The notes below the pieces were generated by a model. It saw only the letters and a list, made by a program, of their open reading frames with translations. It was not told where the DNA came from and searched no databases. A program made the translations under genes and the position numbers. 54,212 nucleotides of DNA, taken from assembly GCF_000424265.1 (NCBI RefSeq), contig NZ_AUJO01000022.1, forward strand, positions 1-54,212, given 5' to 3'. The DNA comes from Butyrivibrio sp. WCD3002 (lineage in GTDB: Bacteria; Bacillota; Clostridia; Lachnospirales; Lachnospiraceae). Numbering within the stretch: position 1 is the stretch's first letter; each line of letters begins with the position of its first letter. Shown in pieces: positions 18,053 through 27,555 of this stretch.

Positions 18053-18915
18053 TTGTTCTCCTCCTTACTGTTAACCGGTACCGGCTCTTTTTCTGCTGCT
18101 TTGAAATCAGGCTTAATTGTCTCTTTTGCTTCAAGAGCTGCCTTTTCTTTTGCAAGAAGCTCTTCCTTAACCTTGTGGGGATCCTTTATCTCAACATCGC
18201 TGCAGCATCCGCCAACACCGAACTTTGAAGTATCCTTGCCCTTTTTCTCAAGGTTGAATTTTACCTGATTCATGATTGCGATCAGCACTGCCAATACGAT
18301 GAACGCACCTGCCTGCTGAATGAAAATACGAATCGGCTGATACTGTGAGAAGAAGTATCCTACTGCTCCGGGAACAACAGAGCCTTCACCGAATATCTGA
18401 ACATCGAACATTGTGCCGCCGCCGATAAGCTCACGGAAAAGTCCGATAACAGTTATTGCACAGGTAAAGCCAAGACCCATTCCGATTCCGTCAAAGAAGG
18501 AAGGAATGATGTTGTTCTTTGAAGCGTATGCCTCGGCACGGCCAAAGATGATACAGTTAACAACTATAAGCGGAATGTACACGCCAAGTGCTTCATACAT
18601 CTTTGGAACGTATGCCTGCATAACAAGCTGAACCAATGTTACGAATGATGCGATTACTACAATAAATGAAGGAATACGAACTGTGTCCGGAATAACCTTC
18701 CTCAGAAGTGAAATAACCGCATTACTGAGTGCAAGTACGAATGTAGTTGCAAGTCCCATTGTGAGACCGTTTATCGCTGACGTTGTGACCGCAAGTGTAG
18801 GACACATACCGATCATGAGTACCAGCGTCGGATTCTCTACGATAAGTCCGTTAAAAAATCTTTCTGCAGGAGTATCCTGTTTAAAACCAAGGGCTCCTTT
18901 TCTTTCTTCACTCAT
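18049..18915 (-). CDS. rnfE: Rnf complex subunit RnfE
   Basis: The 288-residue protein contains the six-helix RnfE/NqrD core (ENPTLVLMIGMCPTLAVT and YIPLIVVNCIIFGRAE), the partner of RnfA. It runs about 60-70 residues longer than ordinary RnfE. The hydrophobic core ends near residue 220, and a charged cytoplasmic tail follows with VGGCCSDVE, then Lys/Glu/Ala-rich sequence to the end (KEEN K). The double cysteine in the tail is notable. It is coupled to rnfA and lies 12 bases after rnfG. Confidence 0.95.
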   Translation of the reverse strand: MSEERKGALGFKQDTPAERFFNGLIVENPTLVLMIGMCPTLAVTTSAINGLTMGLATTFVLALSNAVISLLRKVIPDTVRIPSFIVVIASFVTLVQLVMQAYVPKMYEALGVYIPLIVVNCIIFGRAEAYASKNNIIPSFFDGIGMGLGFTCAITVIGLFRELIGGGTMFDVQIFGEGSVVPGAVGYFFSQYQPIRIFIQQAGAFIVLAVLIAIMNQVKFNLEKKGKDTSKFGVGGCCSDVEIKDPHKVKEELLAKEKAALEAKETIKPDFKAAEKEPVPVNSKEENK

Positions 18916-18927
18916 CAGTGCCCCTCC

Positions 18928-19527
18928 TTACTGTAATGCAGACTGAAAATACTCAACAGCTGCGTTTACGCCGTATGTAACGGCCTTTGATGTAATAGTT
19001 GCTCCGGAGATTGCCTCAATCTCGCTGTCGGAGGCTGCTGCATTCTTGGTAACTGAAAATACAGTAGCAGGCTTTCCGGCAAACTGGGGAACTATCACCT
19101 TCTCGGCATTCATTCCAAGTCCGGGAGTCTCGTTAATGGATATCAGTGATATGCCGTTAACCGAAGCCTCATTGGTAATACCAACGGTAAATACGATCTT
19201 GTCTCCGTATCCGCCGCTTGTAACCTGGATTACATAGCCAAGTCCGTTTCCTGATGAGTCAACTGCTTTTTTCACACTGCTAATTTCAATCTTGCCGTAG
19301 TCGGCATTTGACAGAACCTGCGCGGCAACTGCTTCATCCAGTGCTTCATCCGTAAAGTCAGCTGCGTCAGGGAAAACTGCCTGATTTGCTTTTACCTGTG
19401 CAAGTCTCTCCTGCTCGGCAATGGGTTCCTTAGTCACCTGATAAACAAAACCAAGTGAAACTCCGGCTACCAATGTGATAACGAAGAGAACCAGTGCATT
19501 TTTAATCAGAGTTTTTATGTCTCTCAT
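18928..19527 (-). CDS. rnfG: Rnf complex subunit RnfG (flavin-carrying)
   Basis: The 199-residue protein has one N-terminal membrane helix and an extracytoplasmic FMN-binding domain. The flavinylation motif is IEAISGATITSKAV, where the second threonine would carry covalent FMN. It shuttles electrons on the outer face between the membrane subunits. Its start overlaps the rnfD stop by 4 bases. Confidence 0.96.
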   Translation of the reverse strand: MRDIKTLIKNALVLFVITLVAGVSLGFVYQVTKEPIAEQERLAQVKANQAVFPDAADFTDEALDEAVAAQVLSNADYGKIEISSVKKAVDSSGNGLGYVIQVTSGGYGDKIVFTVGITNEASVNGISLISINETPGLGMNAEKVIVPQFAGKPATVFSVTKNAAASDSEIEAISGATITSKAVTYGVNAAVEYFQSALQ

Positions 19528-20471
19528 GCTTTCTCCTCCTTCTTCGGTGCCGGTTTGATTCCGAATGCTCTCGGAATTGTGTACTTTTCAATAAGCGGAA
19601 CAATAAGGTTTCCTATGATGATGGCATAGGATACACCCTCAGCTGAAGCTCCGAATACACGGAAAATTCCGGTGAGAACTCCAAGGAATACACCATAGAT
19701 GTATTTTCCCTTGGTGGTGATGGGACTTGTTACGTAGTCGGTTGCCATGAAAAATGCACCGAGCATAAGTCCGCCACCTGCAAGCTGCGCTGAGATGTAG
19801 GTTCCGTTCAGTCCATGTCCTCCAAAGAGGATTATGAAAATAACGAAGGAAACAATGTAGGTTCCGGGTATCTTGAGATCGATGATACCAAGCATTATCA
19901 GTATGCAGGCACCAATCACAATGGCTATCATGGAAGTCTCACCGATGGTTCCGGGAATCTTACCGATGATCATATCAAGAACCATTACGTCTTCGCCGTT
20001 TTTAAGTGCTGTAAGAGGTGTAGCCGATGTGTAAACATCGGTTGTGAAGTTGGTCATCAGTGCAGGGAACGAAATCAGAAGGAAGCATCTTGCTGCAAGA
20101 GCAGGATTCATGAAGTTCTGACCAAGTCCGCCAAAGAGCATTTTTACAACTAAAATTGCAAAGATGCCACCGATGATGGGAAGCCACCAGGGTGCCGTGC
20201 AGGGAAGGTTCATTCCAAGCAGAAGTCCTGTGACAACCGCAGAAAAATCACCTATGGTGATCTTTTTGTTCATTAGTTTTTCATAGATAAACTCGGTAGC
20301 GACCGTTGAGCCAACTGATATAAGAAGTATGATCAGTGCATCGATACCGAAGTTGTAGACGCCAAAGCCGGCTGCGGGAAGGAGCGCTATAACCACCCAC
20401 ATCATAATGTTTGATGATGTCACGCCGCTTCTGACATGCGGATTTGACGATACTTTCATCATATCGCTCAT
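19524..20471 (-). CDS. rnfD: Rnf complex subunit RnfD
   Basis: This 315-residue membrane protein (about nine helices) opens with SSNPHVRSGVTSSNIMMWV, typical of RnfD/NqrB. The loop segment TSATPLTALKNGED contains the expected flavin-attachment threonine. The motifs GGLGQNFMNPALAARCFL and FMATDYVTSPITTKGK are present. It forms part of the ion-translocating core. It follows rnfC by 18 bases. Confidence 0.97.
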   Translation of the reverse strand: MSDMMKVSSNPHVRSGVTSSNIMMWVVIALLPAAGFGVYNFGIDALIILLISVGSTVATEFIYEKLMNKKITIGDFSAVVTGLLLGMNLPCTAPWWLPIIGGIFAILVVKMLFGGLGQNFMNPALAARCFLLISFPALMTNFTTDVYTSATPLTALKNGEDVMVLDMIIGKIPGTIGETSMIAIVIGACILIMLGIIDLKIPGTYIVSFVIFIILFGGHGLNGTYISAQLAGGGLMLGAFFMATDYVTSPITTKGKYIYGVFLGVLTGIFRVFGASAEGVSYAIIIGNLIVPLIEKYTIPRAFGIKPAPKKEEKA

Positions 20472-20489
20472 TGTTACTCTCCCTTTCTT

Positions 20490-21806
20490 TTACTTCTTTC
20501 TTTTGCCAAGCTGAATCTTACGCATACCCTTGATGAGCTGGGTCAGCTGTCTTCTGGCCGGGCAAATAAAGCTGCAGCATCCGCATTCACAGCACTCCAT
20601 ACCGTACTGCGCAAGGAATCTCTCCTCCTGACCATTCTCAACCGCATCTGCGAGGTTCTTGGGAATGAGTCTCTCGGGACAAACATCCACGCACTTTGCA
20701 CAGTTAATACAAGCGCTGGGTTCCATTGCAGAAACCGCATCCTCTGTAAGACAGGTAAGAGCTGAAGCTGTCTTGGTAGTAGGAACATCAAGATCAAACA
20801 GTGCAAATCCCATCATGGGACCGCCTGAAATAATCTTTGCAGGTGTCTTTACAAAACCGCCGGCATCCTCAAGGAGTTCTCTGTAATTGGTACCGATACG
20901 AACCTTGTAGTTCCTGGGATCCACAACGGCATCGCCGGTAATGGTTACGATTCTCTCCATGAGAGGTCTGCCCTCTGTGACAGCTCTGTAAACAGCACAA
21001 AGAGTATCAACGTTATCAACGATACATCCAGCATCTGCAGGAAGCATCGAGGAGTTGATCTCTCTCTTGGTGCAGGCATAGATAAGCATACGCTCAGCAC
21101 CCTCGGGATACTTGGTCTGAAGCGCTTTGACCATTATCTTATCGTCGTCCTTGGTGAGCTCGCGGAATTTAGCGATACAGTCGGGCTTGTTGTCCTCAAT
21201 GGCGAGTATTCCTCTGGCATTGGGGAAAAGCGAAACCGCAACTCTAAGGCCGCCCAGTACGAGCTCCGGCTCCTCGATCATACGGCGATAATCGCTGGTC
21301 AGATAGGGTTCGCACTCAGAACAGTTCGCGATAACATATTCAATTTTTTCAGGTTCCTTGGGTGAGAGCTTCACGGCTGTAGGGAACCCGGCGCCGCCCA
21401 TTCCGACTACGCCTGCTTCTCGTATGAGATCGATTTTTTCCTGAGTGGTGAGTTCTTCAAGAGATTTTACCGGAAGCATAGGAGCTTCCTCGTAGAGGCC
21501 GTCATTTTCTACGATAATGCTGTCGCACATCGCCCCCGTAGCCAGTCTCCTTTTTTCAATCCCCTTGACAGTTCCTGATACCGATGCATAGATCGGCGCT
21601 GAGACAAATCCTCCCGCTTCGGCAATCTTCTGCCCTACCAGCACATGGTCCCCCTTTTGGACGATCGGCTTTGCAGGTGCTCCGATATGCTGAGATACCG
21701 GATAGACAAGATCACCTTTCGGCAGGACTTCCTTGATGGGTTTATCCTTGGAAAGCTCTTTGCCTTCGTAAGGATGCACTCCGCCAACAAAAGTTAATTT
21801 AGCCAT
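20490..21806 (-). CDS. rnfC: Rnf complex subunit RnfC (NADH-binding)
   Basis: The 438-residue protein has the N-terminal sandwich domain, the glycine-rich nucleotide region GVVGMGGAGFPTAVKL homologous to the 51-kDa subunit of complex I, an SLBB-like segment and two C-terminal [4Fe-4S] motifs (CINCAKCVDVCP and CCECGCCSFICP). RnfC passes electrons to NAD+, so the complex couples ferredoxin oxidation to NAD+ reduction and export of Na+ or H+. It is the first gene of the operon and follows the probable promoter near 21850. Confidence 0.97.
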   Translation of the reverse strand: MAKLTFVGGVHPYEGKELSKDKPIKEVLPKGDLVYPVSQHIGAPAKPIVQKGDHVLVGQKIAEAGGFVSAPIYASVSGTVKGIEKRRLATGAMCDSIIVENDGLYEEAPMLPVKSLEELTTQEKIDLIREAGVVGMGGAGFPTAVKLSPKEPEKIEYVIANCSECEPYLTSDYRRMIEEPELVLGGLRVAVSLFPNARGILAIEDNKPDCIAKFRELTKDDDKIMVKALQTKYPEGAERMLIYACTKREINSSMLPADAGCIVDNVDTLCAVYRAVTEGRPLMERIVTITGDAVVDPRNYKVRIGTNYRELLEDAGGFVKTPAKIISGGPMMGFALFDLDVPTTKTASALTCLTEDAVSAMEPSACINCAKCVDVCPERLIPKNLADAVENGQEERFLAQYGMECCECGCCSFICPARRQLTQLIKGMRKIQLGKRKK

Positions 21807-21845
21807 TTCCTACCTCTTCCTTTCGTTAAGAAAATACATAAAATT

Positions 21846-21874
21846 ATTATACACCAAAGTTGCGCGATTAGTCA
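21846..21874 (-). promoter_or_regulatory. Probable rnf operon promoter
   Basis: A consensus -10 box, TATAAT (minus strand, 21846-21851), preceded by GGTG, lies 40 bases upstream of rnfC. The best -35 at 17 bases is TGACTA, which is weak. The same GGTGTATAAT decamer occurs upstream of the ECF transporter operon. Confidence 0.45.
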
Positions 21875-22000
21875 GATTATTCTAGAAAACTTATGGGCAA
21901 TTTATACATTTTATGTGGTATCATATTAATGTTTTAAGGATTTAGTTGAATTGTCAGTTTTTATATGAAATTTTTAATGAATTTCTTTGGGGTATAAGGT

Positions 22001-23224
22001 ATGAAAATCATAGACGAACTCATAAATCAGGAACCGGGTTATCCTTTGGAGCGAATCTGTAATGATAAAAAAGATATTCTATTTTTCGATATCGAGACCA
22101 CAGGCCTGTCTCCTAAAACCAGTTCCCTGTATCTTATCGGATGCGCTTATTATGGGGATGACGGCTGGCATCTTCGCCAGTTTTTCGCAAATGAAAAGAA
22201 TGAAGAATTTGAAGTTATAAAGACCTTCATGGGCTTTGCCAGAGATTATAAAATTCTCATACATTTTAACGGCAATCGCTTTGATCTGCCCTTTATCAAG
22301 TTTAAGTGCGACAAGGCAAATATGACCGACGTCCTTGAAAATATGGAATCCATAGACATGTACAAGCGCATCAGTCCCTATAAAAATGTGCTTGGCATTC
22401 CAGATTGTAAGCAGAAAACCATCGAGCTTTTCCTTGGTATAGACAGAATTGATGAATACTCAGGCGGCGAGCTTATTGAGGTTTACACGGATTACCTGAC
22501 TAATCCCACAGAGAAAGCCTACAATCTTCTAATGCAGCACAATGCAGATGATGTCCGGGGAATGTTCGCTCTTTTGCCATCACTTTATTATTATGATCTT
22601 TTCACCGCACTCTGTGAGCAGAATGTGATACTTTTTAATACCGAAGCTGCAGAATTTCCGCAGATAAGAAGCGGTTTTCTTATGGATGAAGGCTCTGACA
22701 ACGAGGATCCTGATGCAGTTATCGATCTTCCTATCCGTGCCACAAAGGTTCAGGCAAATTACTACAACGACTACGAGGGAAAAACCCGCGAGGAGATCAT
22801 CATGAAGGTGTCTCTTCCCGACTATCTGCCCTCTTCTGTTGGCGGTAGTGCCGATGGCTGCTATTTTAAGGCAGAAGGAAGCAGCGCGACCATTCGTATG
22901 CCGCTTTTGGAAAAAGAGCTTAAGTATTTTTACGATAATTATAAGGATTACTACTATCTGCCTGCCGAGGATCAGGCTCTTCATAAGTCTGTTGCCCAGT
23001 TTGTCGAAAAGACTCACAGGGAGCAGGCAAAAGCATCAAACTGCTACACAAGAAAGCCGGGTCAGTACCTTGTTCAGTGGGATGCAGTTTTCTCTCCTGT
23101 TTTCAAAGAAAGCTATGAAGATAAAAAGCTCTACTTCGAGCTCACCGATGAGCTGAAGCAGAGCCGTAGTGCAATGAGTCTGTACGCGCTGCATGTTATG
23201 GCGCATATAATAGAAAGTTGCTAA
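22001..23224 (+). CDS. YprB-like ribonuclease H-fold exonuclease
   Basis: The N-terminal half of this 407-residue protein is a DEDD-type 3'-5' exonuclease domain: ILFFDIETTGLSPKTSSLYLIG (DxE), ILIHFNGNRFDLPF (second Asp) and MQHNADDVRGMFALLP (last Asp). This matches the RNase_H_2 domain of B. subtilis YprB. The C-terminal half (about residues 230-407) has no recognised domain. It is likely a cytosolic nucleic-acid trimming enzyme; the substrate is unknown. It is monocistronic and convergent with metY, with only 8 bases between the stops. Confidence 0.82.
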   Translation: MKIIDELINQEPGYPLERICNDKKDILFFDIETTGLSPKTSSLYLIGCAYYGDDGWHLRQFFANEKNEEFEVIKTFMGFARDYKILIHFNGNRFDLPFIKFKCDKANMTDVLENMESIDMYKRISPYKNVLGIPDCKQKTIELFLGIDRIDEYSGGELIEVYTDYLTNPTEKAYNLLMQHNADDVRGMFALLPSLYYYDLFTALCEQNVILFNTEAAEFPQIRSGFLMDEGSDNEDPDAVIDLPIRATKVQANYYNDYEGKTREEIIMKVSLPDYLPSSVGGSADGCYFKAEGSSATIRMPLLEKELKYFYDNYKDYYYLPAEDQALHKSVAQFVEKTHREQAKASNCYTRKPGQYLVQWDAVFSPVFKESYEDKKLYFELTDELKQSRSAMSLYALHVMAHIIESC

Positions 23225-23232
23225 GTGATTAC

Positions 23233-24510
23233 TTAAGCCAGGGCCTGTTCGATATCTGCGATCAGGTCTTTTTTATCTTCAAGACCACAGGAAATTCTGA
23301 TAAGTCCTGCGGGGATTCCTGCTGCGTTAAGCTGTTCGTCTGTCATCTGACGATGTGTTGAAGTAGCAGGATTCAGACAGCAGGTTCTTGCATCAGCAAC
23401 ATGAGTTTCAATTGCGCAGATTTTCAGCTTGCCCATGAATGCTTCCGCAGCTTCTCTTCCGCCTGCGATTTCAAAGGATACAACGCCGCATCCACCATTT
23501 CCCATGTATTTCATAGCTCTGTCATAGTAAGGATCAGACTTAAGTCCGGGATAGTTGACCTTAACTACCTTCTCGTGCTTTTCAAGGAACTCAGCAACTG
23601 CCTGGCCGTTCTCAACGTGCTTAGGCATTCTTACGTGAAGTGACTCAAGGCCAAGGTTCAGATAAAAAGCGTTCTGAGGTGACTGGATGCTTCCAAGATC
23701 TCTCATAAGCTGTGATGTTGCCTTGGTTATGAATGCACCTTCTTTTCCGAATTTTTCAGCATAAACAATACCGTGATATGAATCATCGGGAGTTGTAAGT
23801 CCGGGGAATTTATCTGCGTGTGCCATCCAGTCAAATTTTCCTGAATCAACGATAGCACCGCCAACTGCCACGCCGTGTCCGTCCATGTACTTGGTTGTTG
23901 AGTGTGTAACGATGTCTGCTCCCCACTCGATAGGTCTGCAATTAACAGGTGTAGGGAAGGTGTTGTCGATGATAAGCGGAACTCCGTGATCGTGAGCTGC
24001 TTTCGCAAATTTTTCTATATCAAGAACTGTAAGTGCGGGATTAGCAATGGTCTCACCAAATACTGCTCTGGTGTTATCCTTGAATGCTGCTGCAAGCTCT
24101 TCGTCAGTTGCATCAGGAGATACAAATGTGGTCTCGATGCCCATCTTCGCCATGGTAACAGCGAGAAGGTTGAAGGTTCCGCCATAGATAGAGCTTGATG
24201 CTACAACGTGGCTTCCTGCTTCGCAGATATTGAAAAGCGCAAAGAAGTTGGCTGCCTGACCTGAAGATGTAAGCATTGCTGCGCTGCCGCCCTCAAGCTC
24301 AGCAATTTTTGCTGCAACGTAGTCGTTAGTAGGGTTCTGAAGTCTTGTGTAGAAATAGCCTGAAGCCTCAAGATCAAAAAGCTTGCCCATATCACTGCTG
24401 GTAGCATATTTAAAAGTGGTAGACTGAACTATCGGAATCTGTCTGGGCTCACCGTTTCCGGGTGTATAACCGCCCTGCACGCATTTGGTATCCATAGAAT
24501 AATTACTCAT
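23233..24510 (-). CDS. metY: O-acetylhomoserine sulphhydrylase (PLP enzyme)
   Basis: The 425-residue protein is a Cys/Met-metabolism PLP enzyme. It shows the N-terminus DTKCVQGGYTP, the phosphate-binding YTRLQNPTNDYVAAKIA, the PLP-ring region LIIDNTFPTPVNCRPIEWGAD and the lysine motif THSTTKYMDGHG, then CCLNPATSTHRQ. The length and the C-terminal pattern fit O-acetylhomoserine aminocarboxypropyltransferase (MetY), which makes homocysteine from O-acetylhomoserine and sulphide, rather than cystathionine synthases (about 380 residues). GGGAGGG lies about eight bases before the ATG. No S-box or T-box structure is visible in the short leader. Confidence 0.95.
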   Translation of the reverse strand: MSNYSMDTKCVQGGYTPGNGEPRQIPIVQSTTFKYATSSDMGKLFDLEASGYFYTRLQNPTNDYVAAKIAELEGGSAAMLTSSGQAANFFALFNICEAGSHVVASSSIYGGTFNLLAVTMAKMGIETTFVSPDATDEELAAAFKDNTRAVFGETIANPALTVLDIEKFAKAAHDHGVPLIIDNTFPTPVNCRPIEWGADIVTHSTTKYMDGHGVAVGGAIVDSGKFDWMAHADKFPGLTTPDDSYHGIVYAEKFGKEGAFITKATSQLMRDLGSIQSPQNAFYLNLGLESLHVRMPKHVENGQAVAEFLEKHEKVVKVNYPGLKSDPYYDRAMKYMGNGGCGVVSFEIAGGREAAEAFMGKLKICAIETHVADARTCCLNPATSTHRQMTDEQLNAAGIPAGLIRISCGLEDKKDLIADIEQALA

Positions 24511-24616
24511 TATCTAAATCCCTCCCTTGTTTAGTTTCAAAAAAAAGCACTGCATTAGCACTATTCTATTACAAAGCTTCCCATAATTAAAGGAATAATT
24601 GTATAGGGAACGATTA

Positions 24617-24937
24617 TTATTTTCTCAAAAACTTCTCATCTGCTTCATATTCATCACTGACAAAACGTTCAACTGTCATATGAAGATCATATTTTTCACG
24701 AAGAGCTGCCAGCTGTCCCATCATCGGGGATGCATGGTGAGCATCGATCGCAGCCTGATCCGTCCAGGAATCTATGAGCAGAACTGTCTCAGGATCATCT
24801 AAAGGCTGAAAGTACTGGTAACGAAGATTACCTTCCTCGTTTCTTATTGCAGCCGCTATTCCCGACGATTCCATCTCCCGGACAAACGCACGTGCATTTC
24901 CATCTTTTCCTTTGTAATAGAGATTAACTGTTATCAT
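24617..24937 (-). CDS. Antibiotic biosynthesis monooxygenase (ABM) family protein
   Basis: This 106-residue protein fits the single-domain ABM ferredoxin-like fold: an N-terminal strand with TVNLYYKGKDGNARAFV, GNLRYQYFQPLDDPETVLLIDSWTDQAAIDAHHAS in the middle, and a final helix and strand. Such proteins (YgiN, ActVA-Orf6 type) act on quinols or other small molecules, often without cofactor. The start overlaps the MATE exporter stop by 4 bases, so the two are probably co-translated and may handle one toxic compound. Confidence 0.85.
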   Translation of the reverse strand: MITVNLYYKGKDGNARAFVREMESSGIAAAIRNEEGNLRYQYFQPLDDPETVLLIDSWTDQAAIDAHHASPMMGQLAALREKYDLHMTVERFVSDEYEADEKFLRK

Positions 24938-26358
24938 ATGATTCTTCTATCCCTCCATTTTCCGCTCCTGAAACGCCATATATCAAGAGCTGCCTTTATA
25001 CACCAATCAAGCACCATTGCAAGAGCTATTCCGATAACACCCATTCCCATCCATAAAGCCAGAATGAACGACAGGGCTGTCCTGCACACAACTGTGGCGA
25101 ATATCGATGCCCACATTGTAAATTTTACATCGCCTGCAGCCCGAAGACCGGATGAAAGCGGCCCTGAAAAGGGCTGAACTAGCGCAGAAAACAGATTGTG
25201 TATTGCAACTATTATCAGTATCAGACGCTTAGTCTCGTCCGAGAGATTATATAAAGTAAGCAAAATCGGAGTCAGCGCCATTACTATCACATTCCAGATG
25301 GTCGCCAGTAAAAGCGATAATCTCGTAAGCTTTTTAATATTCCACTCAGCCGCCTCATAGTCACCTGCTCCTACGCACTGCCCGACCACAGTGATAAACA
25401 CCGTTCCCATGGACATGCCCATGCATGCAGCCAGTGACCAGAATGTCTGTCCTGTTGTATTTGCTGCTATCTGCGAGGTACCAAAGGTTGCAGTAAGCAT
25501 ACCAAGGACAACCTTGGCCGCCTGAAAAAGTGTATTTTCTATAGAATTCGGAATAGCCACACCCAATATGCGACCTGCCATAGCTGTGTTAAGTCGAAGT
25601 GATTCTTTAATTCTAATACTGATTCTCGGAGTGCTAAGCGCTTTAAGTTTTCTAAGAAGCTCATCAGATGCCCCTGTCTCAAGGCAAAGCGCCGTCATGA
25701 TAACTGCTGCCACATACCATGAAATCGTAGTCGGCCATGCAACTCCGGCAGCACCGACTTTCAGTACAAATATACCTATTGCATTTCCTACAACGTTAAC
25801 CAGATTTGCTATAAACGAAACCCACATGGTCACTCTGGTCTGACCCATTGCGCGAAAAACTGCAGTACCGGCATTATAGATAGCATTTGCAGGAAAAGAC
25901 CAGGCCACGATCCACATGTATGTCTTGCAGGCTGCCATAGTATCTGCTTCTGCCTTAGGATACATTGTCTGAAGAAGTGATGATCCGAAAATGAGCATGA
26001 TCACCATACATACTAAAGAAAGTACTCCGCCTATAAAGAATATCTGTGATGCGGAAACATCAGCATTATCCTTTTCCTTACTTCCTATGTATTGTGATAC
26101 AACTACCGATCCTCCGGCAGAAATGGCGGTAAACAGGTATATAAATATGGTGTATACCATTGTATCAAGTCCTACACCGGCAACCACAGCTTCTCCTGCA
26201 TAGCTGACCATCATCGTATCCGCCAGTCCCACCACCATCTGCAATAGCTGCTCTATAAGCAGTGGCACGATCATGGTTTTTAACGCTGCATTATCAAAAC
26301 GTTTACGATCATCAGGTAAATATTCTTTTGGTTCTATTATTTTCCCCAGCATAGTCAT
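24934..26358 (-). CDS. MATE-family efflux transporter
   Basis: The 474-residue protein has about twelve hydrophobic helices in two MatE halves, with MIVPLLIEQLLQMVVGLADTMMVS at the start and the second half opening near ILGVAIPNSIENTLFQAAK. MATE proteins export cationic drugs and metabolites using Na+ or H+ gradients. The first ATG has only a distant GGAG site; the ATG two codons on is also possible. Genes upstream (manA) are divergent, sharing a 220-base promoter region. Confidence 0.93.
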   Translation of the reverse strand: MTMLGKIIEPKEYLPDDRKRFDNAALKTMIVPLLIEQLLQMVVGLADTMMVSYAGEAVVAGVGLDTMVYTIFIYLFTAISAGGSVVVSQYIGSKEKDNADVSASQIFFIGGVLSLVCMVIMLIFGSSLLQTMYPKAEADTMAACKTYMWIVAWSFPANAIYNAGTAVFRAMGQTRVTMWVSFIANLVNVVGNAIGIFVLKVGAAGVAWPTTISWYVAAVIMTALCLETGASDELLRKLKALSTPRISIRIKESLRLNTAMAGRILGVAIPNSIENTLFQAAKVVLGMLTATFGTSQIAANTTGQTFWSLAACMGMSMGTVFITVVGQCVGAGDYEAAEWNIKKLTRLSLLLATIWNVIVMALTPILLTLYNLSDETKRLILIIVAIHNLFSALVQPFSGPLSSGLRAAGDVKFTMWASIFATVVCRTALSFILALWMGMGVIGIALAMVLDWCIKAALDIWRFRSGKWRDRRII

Positions 26359-26582
26359 TCTTTATTTTTGCGGCTCCATGTACTTAATTATGATTTTATT
26401 ATTGCAAAATATCGCACTTTTCTCAAGCCACATATCGTAGTACGCTGCTGAGAAAAATTGAGCAGATAACTTGAAAGATTCCCTTCACTATTATAAAATC
26501 GCAGATGTACAGATTTCTGTTTTTCTGAGGAAAAACAAAAACCTATAGTGAATTAAACGAATATAAATATAGAGGTGCATTT

Positions 26583-27524
26583 ATGGCAATTTTGAAATTA
26601 AAAGCTCCTACAAAGGATTATCTTTGGGGTGGCAACAGACTTGTAAATGAATATGGTAAAGAGTCCGCAGGTGCGGTAACTGCTGAGAGCTGGGAGCTGT
26701 CATGTTTTCCCGGAAGTGAATCGGTGATTGAAAACGGCGAGTTTGCAGGCAAGACTCTGACACAGTATATAGAAGAAAACGGAAAAGAAGTTCTTGGAAC
26801 CAATTGTGAAAAGTTCGAGGACTTCCCCATTCTTATAAAACTCATTGATGCAAAAAAGGACCTGTCACTTCAGGTACACCCTTCCGATGAATATGCAAGA
26901 GTACATGAAAATCAGTATGGAAAAACTGAAATGTGGTACATCCTTGATGCTGAGGAAGGAGCATTTTTGTACTACGGCTTCAATAGAGAAGTTTCCAAAG
27001 AAGAATTCGCAAAAAGGATTGAAAACGAGACTTTAACTGAGGTTTTAAATCCTGTTCATGTAAAAAAAGGTGATGTGATTTTCATTGAATCAGGTACTCT
27101 CCACGCAATAGGCGCAGGAATTCTTCTTGCAGAGATTCAGCAGAATTCCAACGTAACCTACAGAGTTTATGATTACGGCAGACGCGATAAGGATGGTAAT
27201 CTTCGTGAGCTTCATGTTGAGAAAGCTCTTGATGTTACAGATACAAATCCTGCACCGAAGATTCCAAGGCCTGAGCCTCACATCGGTCAGTGCAAGTATT
27301 TCACAGTTGATAAGGTTGCTCTCTCCGGTTCTCTCACAGATACTCTTAGCGGTGAGGTTACAGCTGAAAGCTTCCTCCACATTCTTGTTCTTGAGGGAGA
27401 AGGCGTTATCACAAACGGTGATGACAAGGTAGAATACAAGAAGGGCGACAGCCTTCTGCTTCCTGCAGGTAGCGGACGCTACGAGATAAAGGGTCAGCTC
27501 GAGGCAGTGATGACCTACGAATAA
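26583..27524 (+). CDS. manA: Mannose-6-phosphate isomerase, class I
   Basis: The 313-residue cupin enzyme has the zinc ligands in LSLQVHPSDEYARVHENQYGKTEMWYIL and in FIESGTLHAIGAGILLAEIQQNSN, followed by YRVYDYGRRDKDGNLRELHVEKAL. These match the short Firmicutes ManA. It interconverts mannose-6-phosphate and fructose-6-phosphate in the cytosol. GAGGTG lies just upstream of the ATG. The TetR-type regulator downstream follows after 31 bases and may be co-transcribed. Confidence 0.96.
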   Translation: MAILKLKAPTKDYLWGGNRLVNEYGKESAGAVTAESWELSCFPGSESVIENGEFAGKTLTQYIEENGKEVLGTNCEKFEDFPILIKLIDAKKDLSLQVHPSDEYARVHENQYGKTEMWYILDAEEGAFLYYGFNREVSKEEFAKRIENETLTEVLNPVHVKKGDVIFIESGTLHAIGAGILLAEIQQNSNVTYRVYDYGRRDKDGNLRELHVEKALDVTDTNPAPKIPRPEPHIGQCKYFTVDKVALSGSLTDTLSGEVTAESFLHILVLEGEGVITNGDDKVEYKKGDSLLLPAGSGRYEIKGQLEAVMTYE

Positions 27525-27555
27525 ATTAGACGCATAAGTTGTAAAGGGAAAAAGT

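Noticed and set aside
24511..24616. Possible SAM riboswitch or T-box upstream of metY
   Set aside because: The leader is too short and lacks the conserved motifs and terminator hairpin of such elements.
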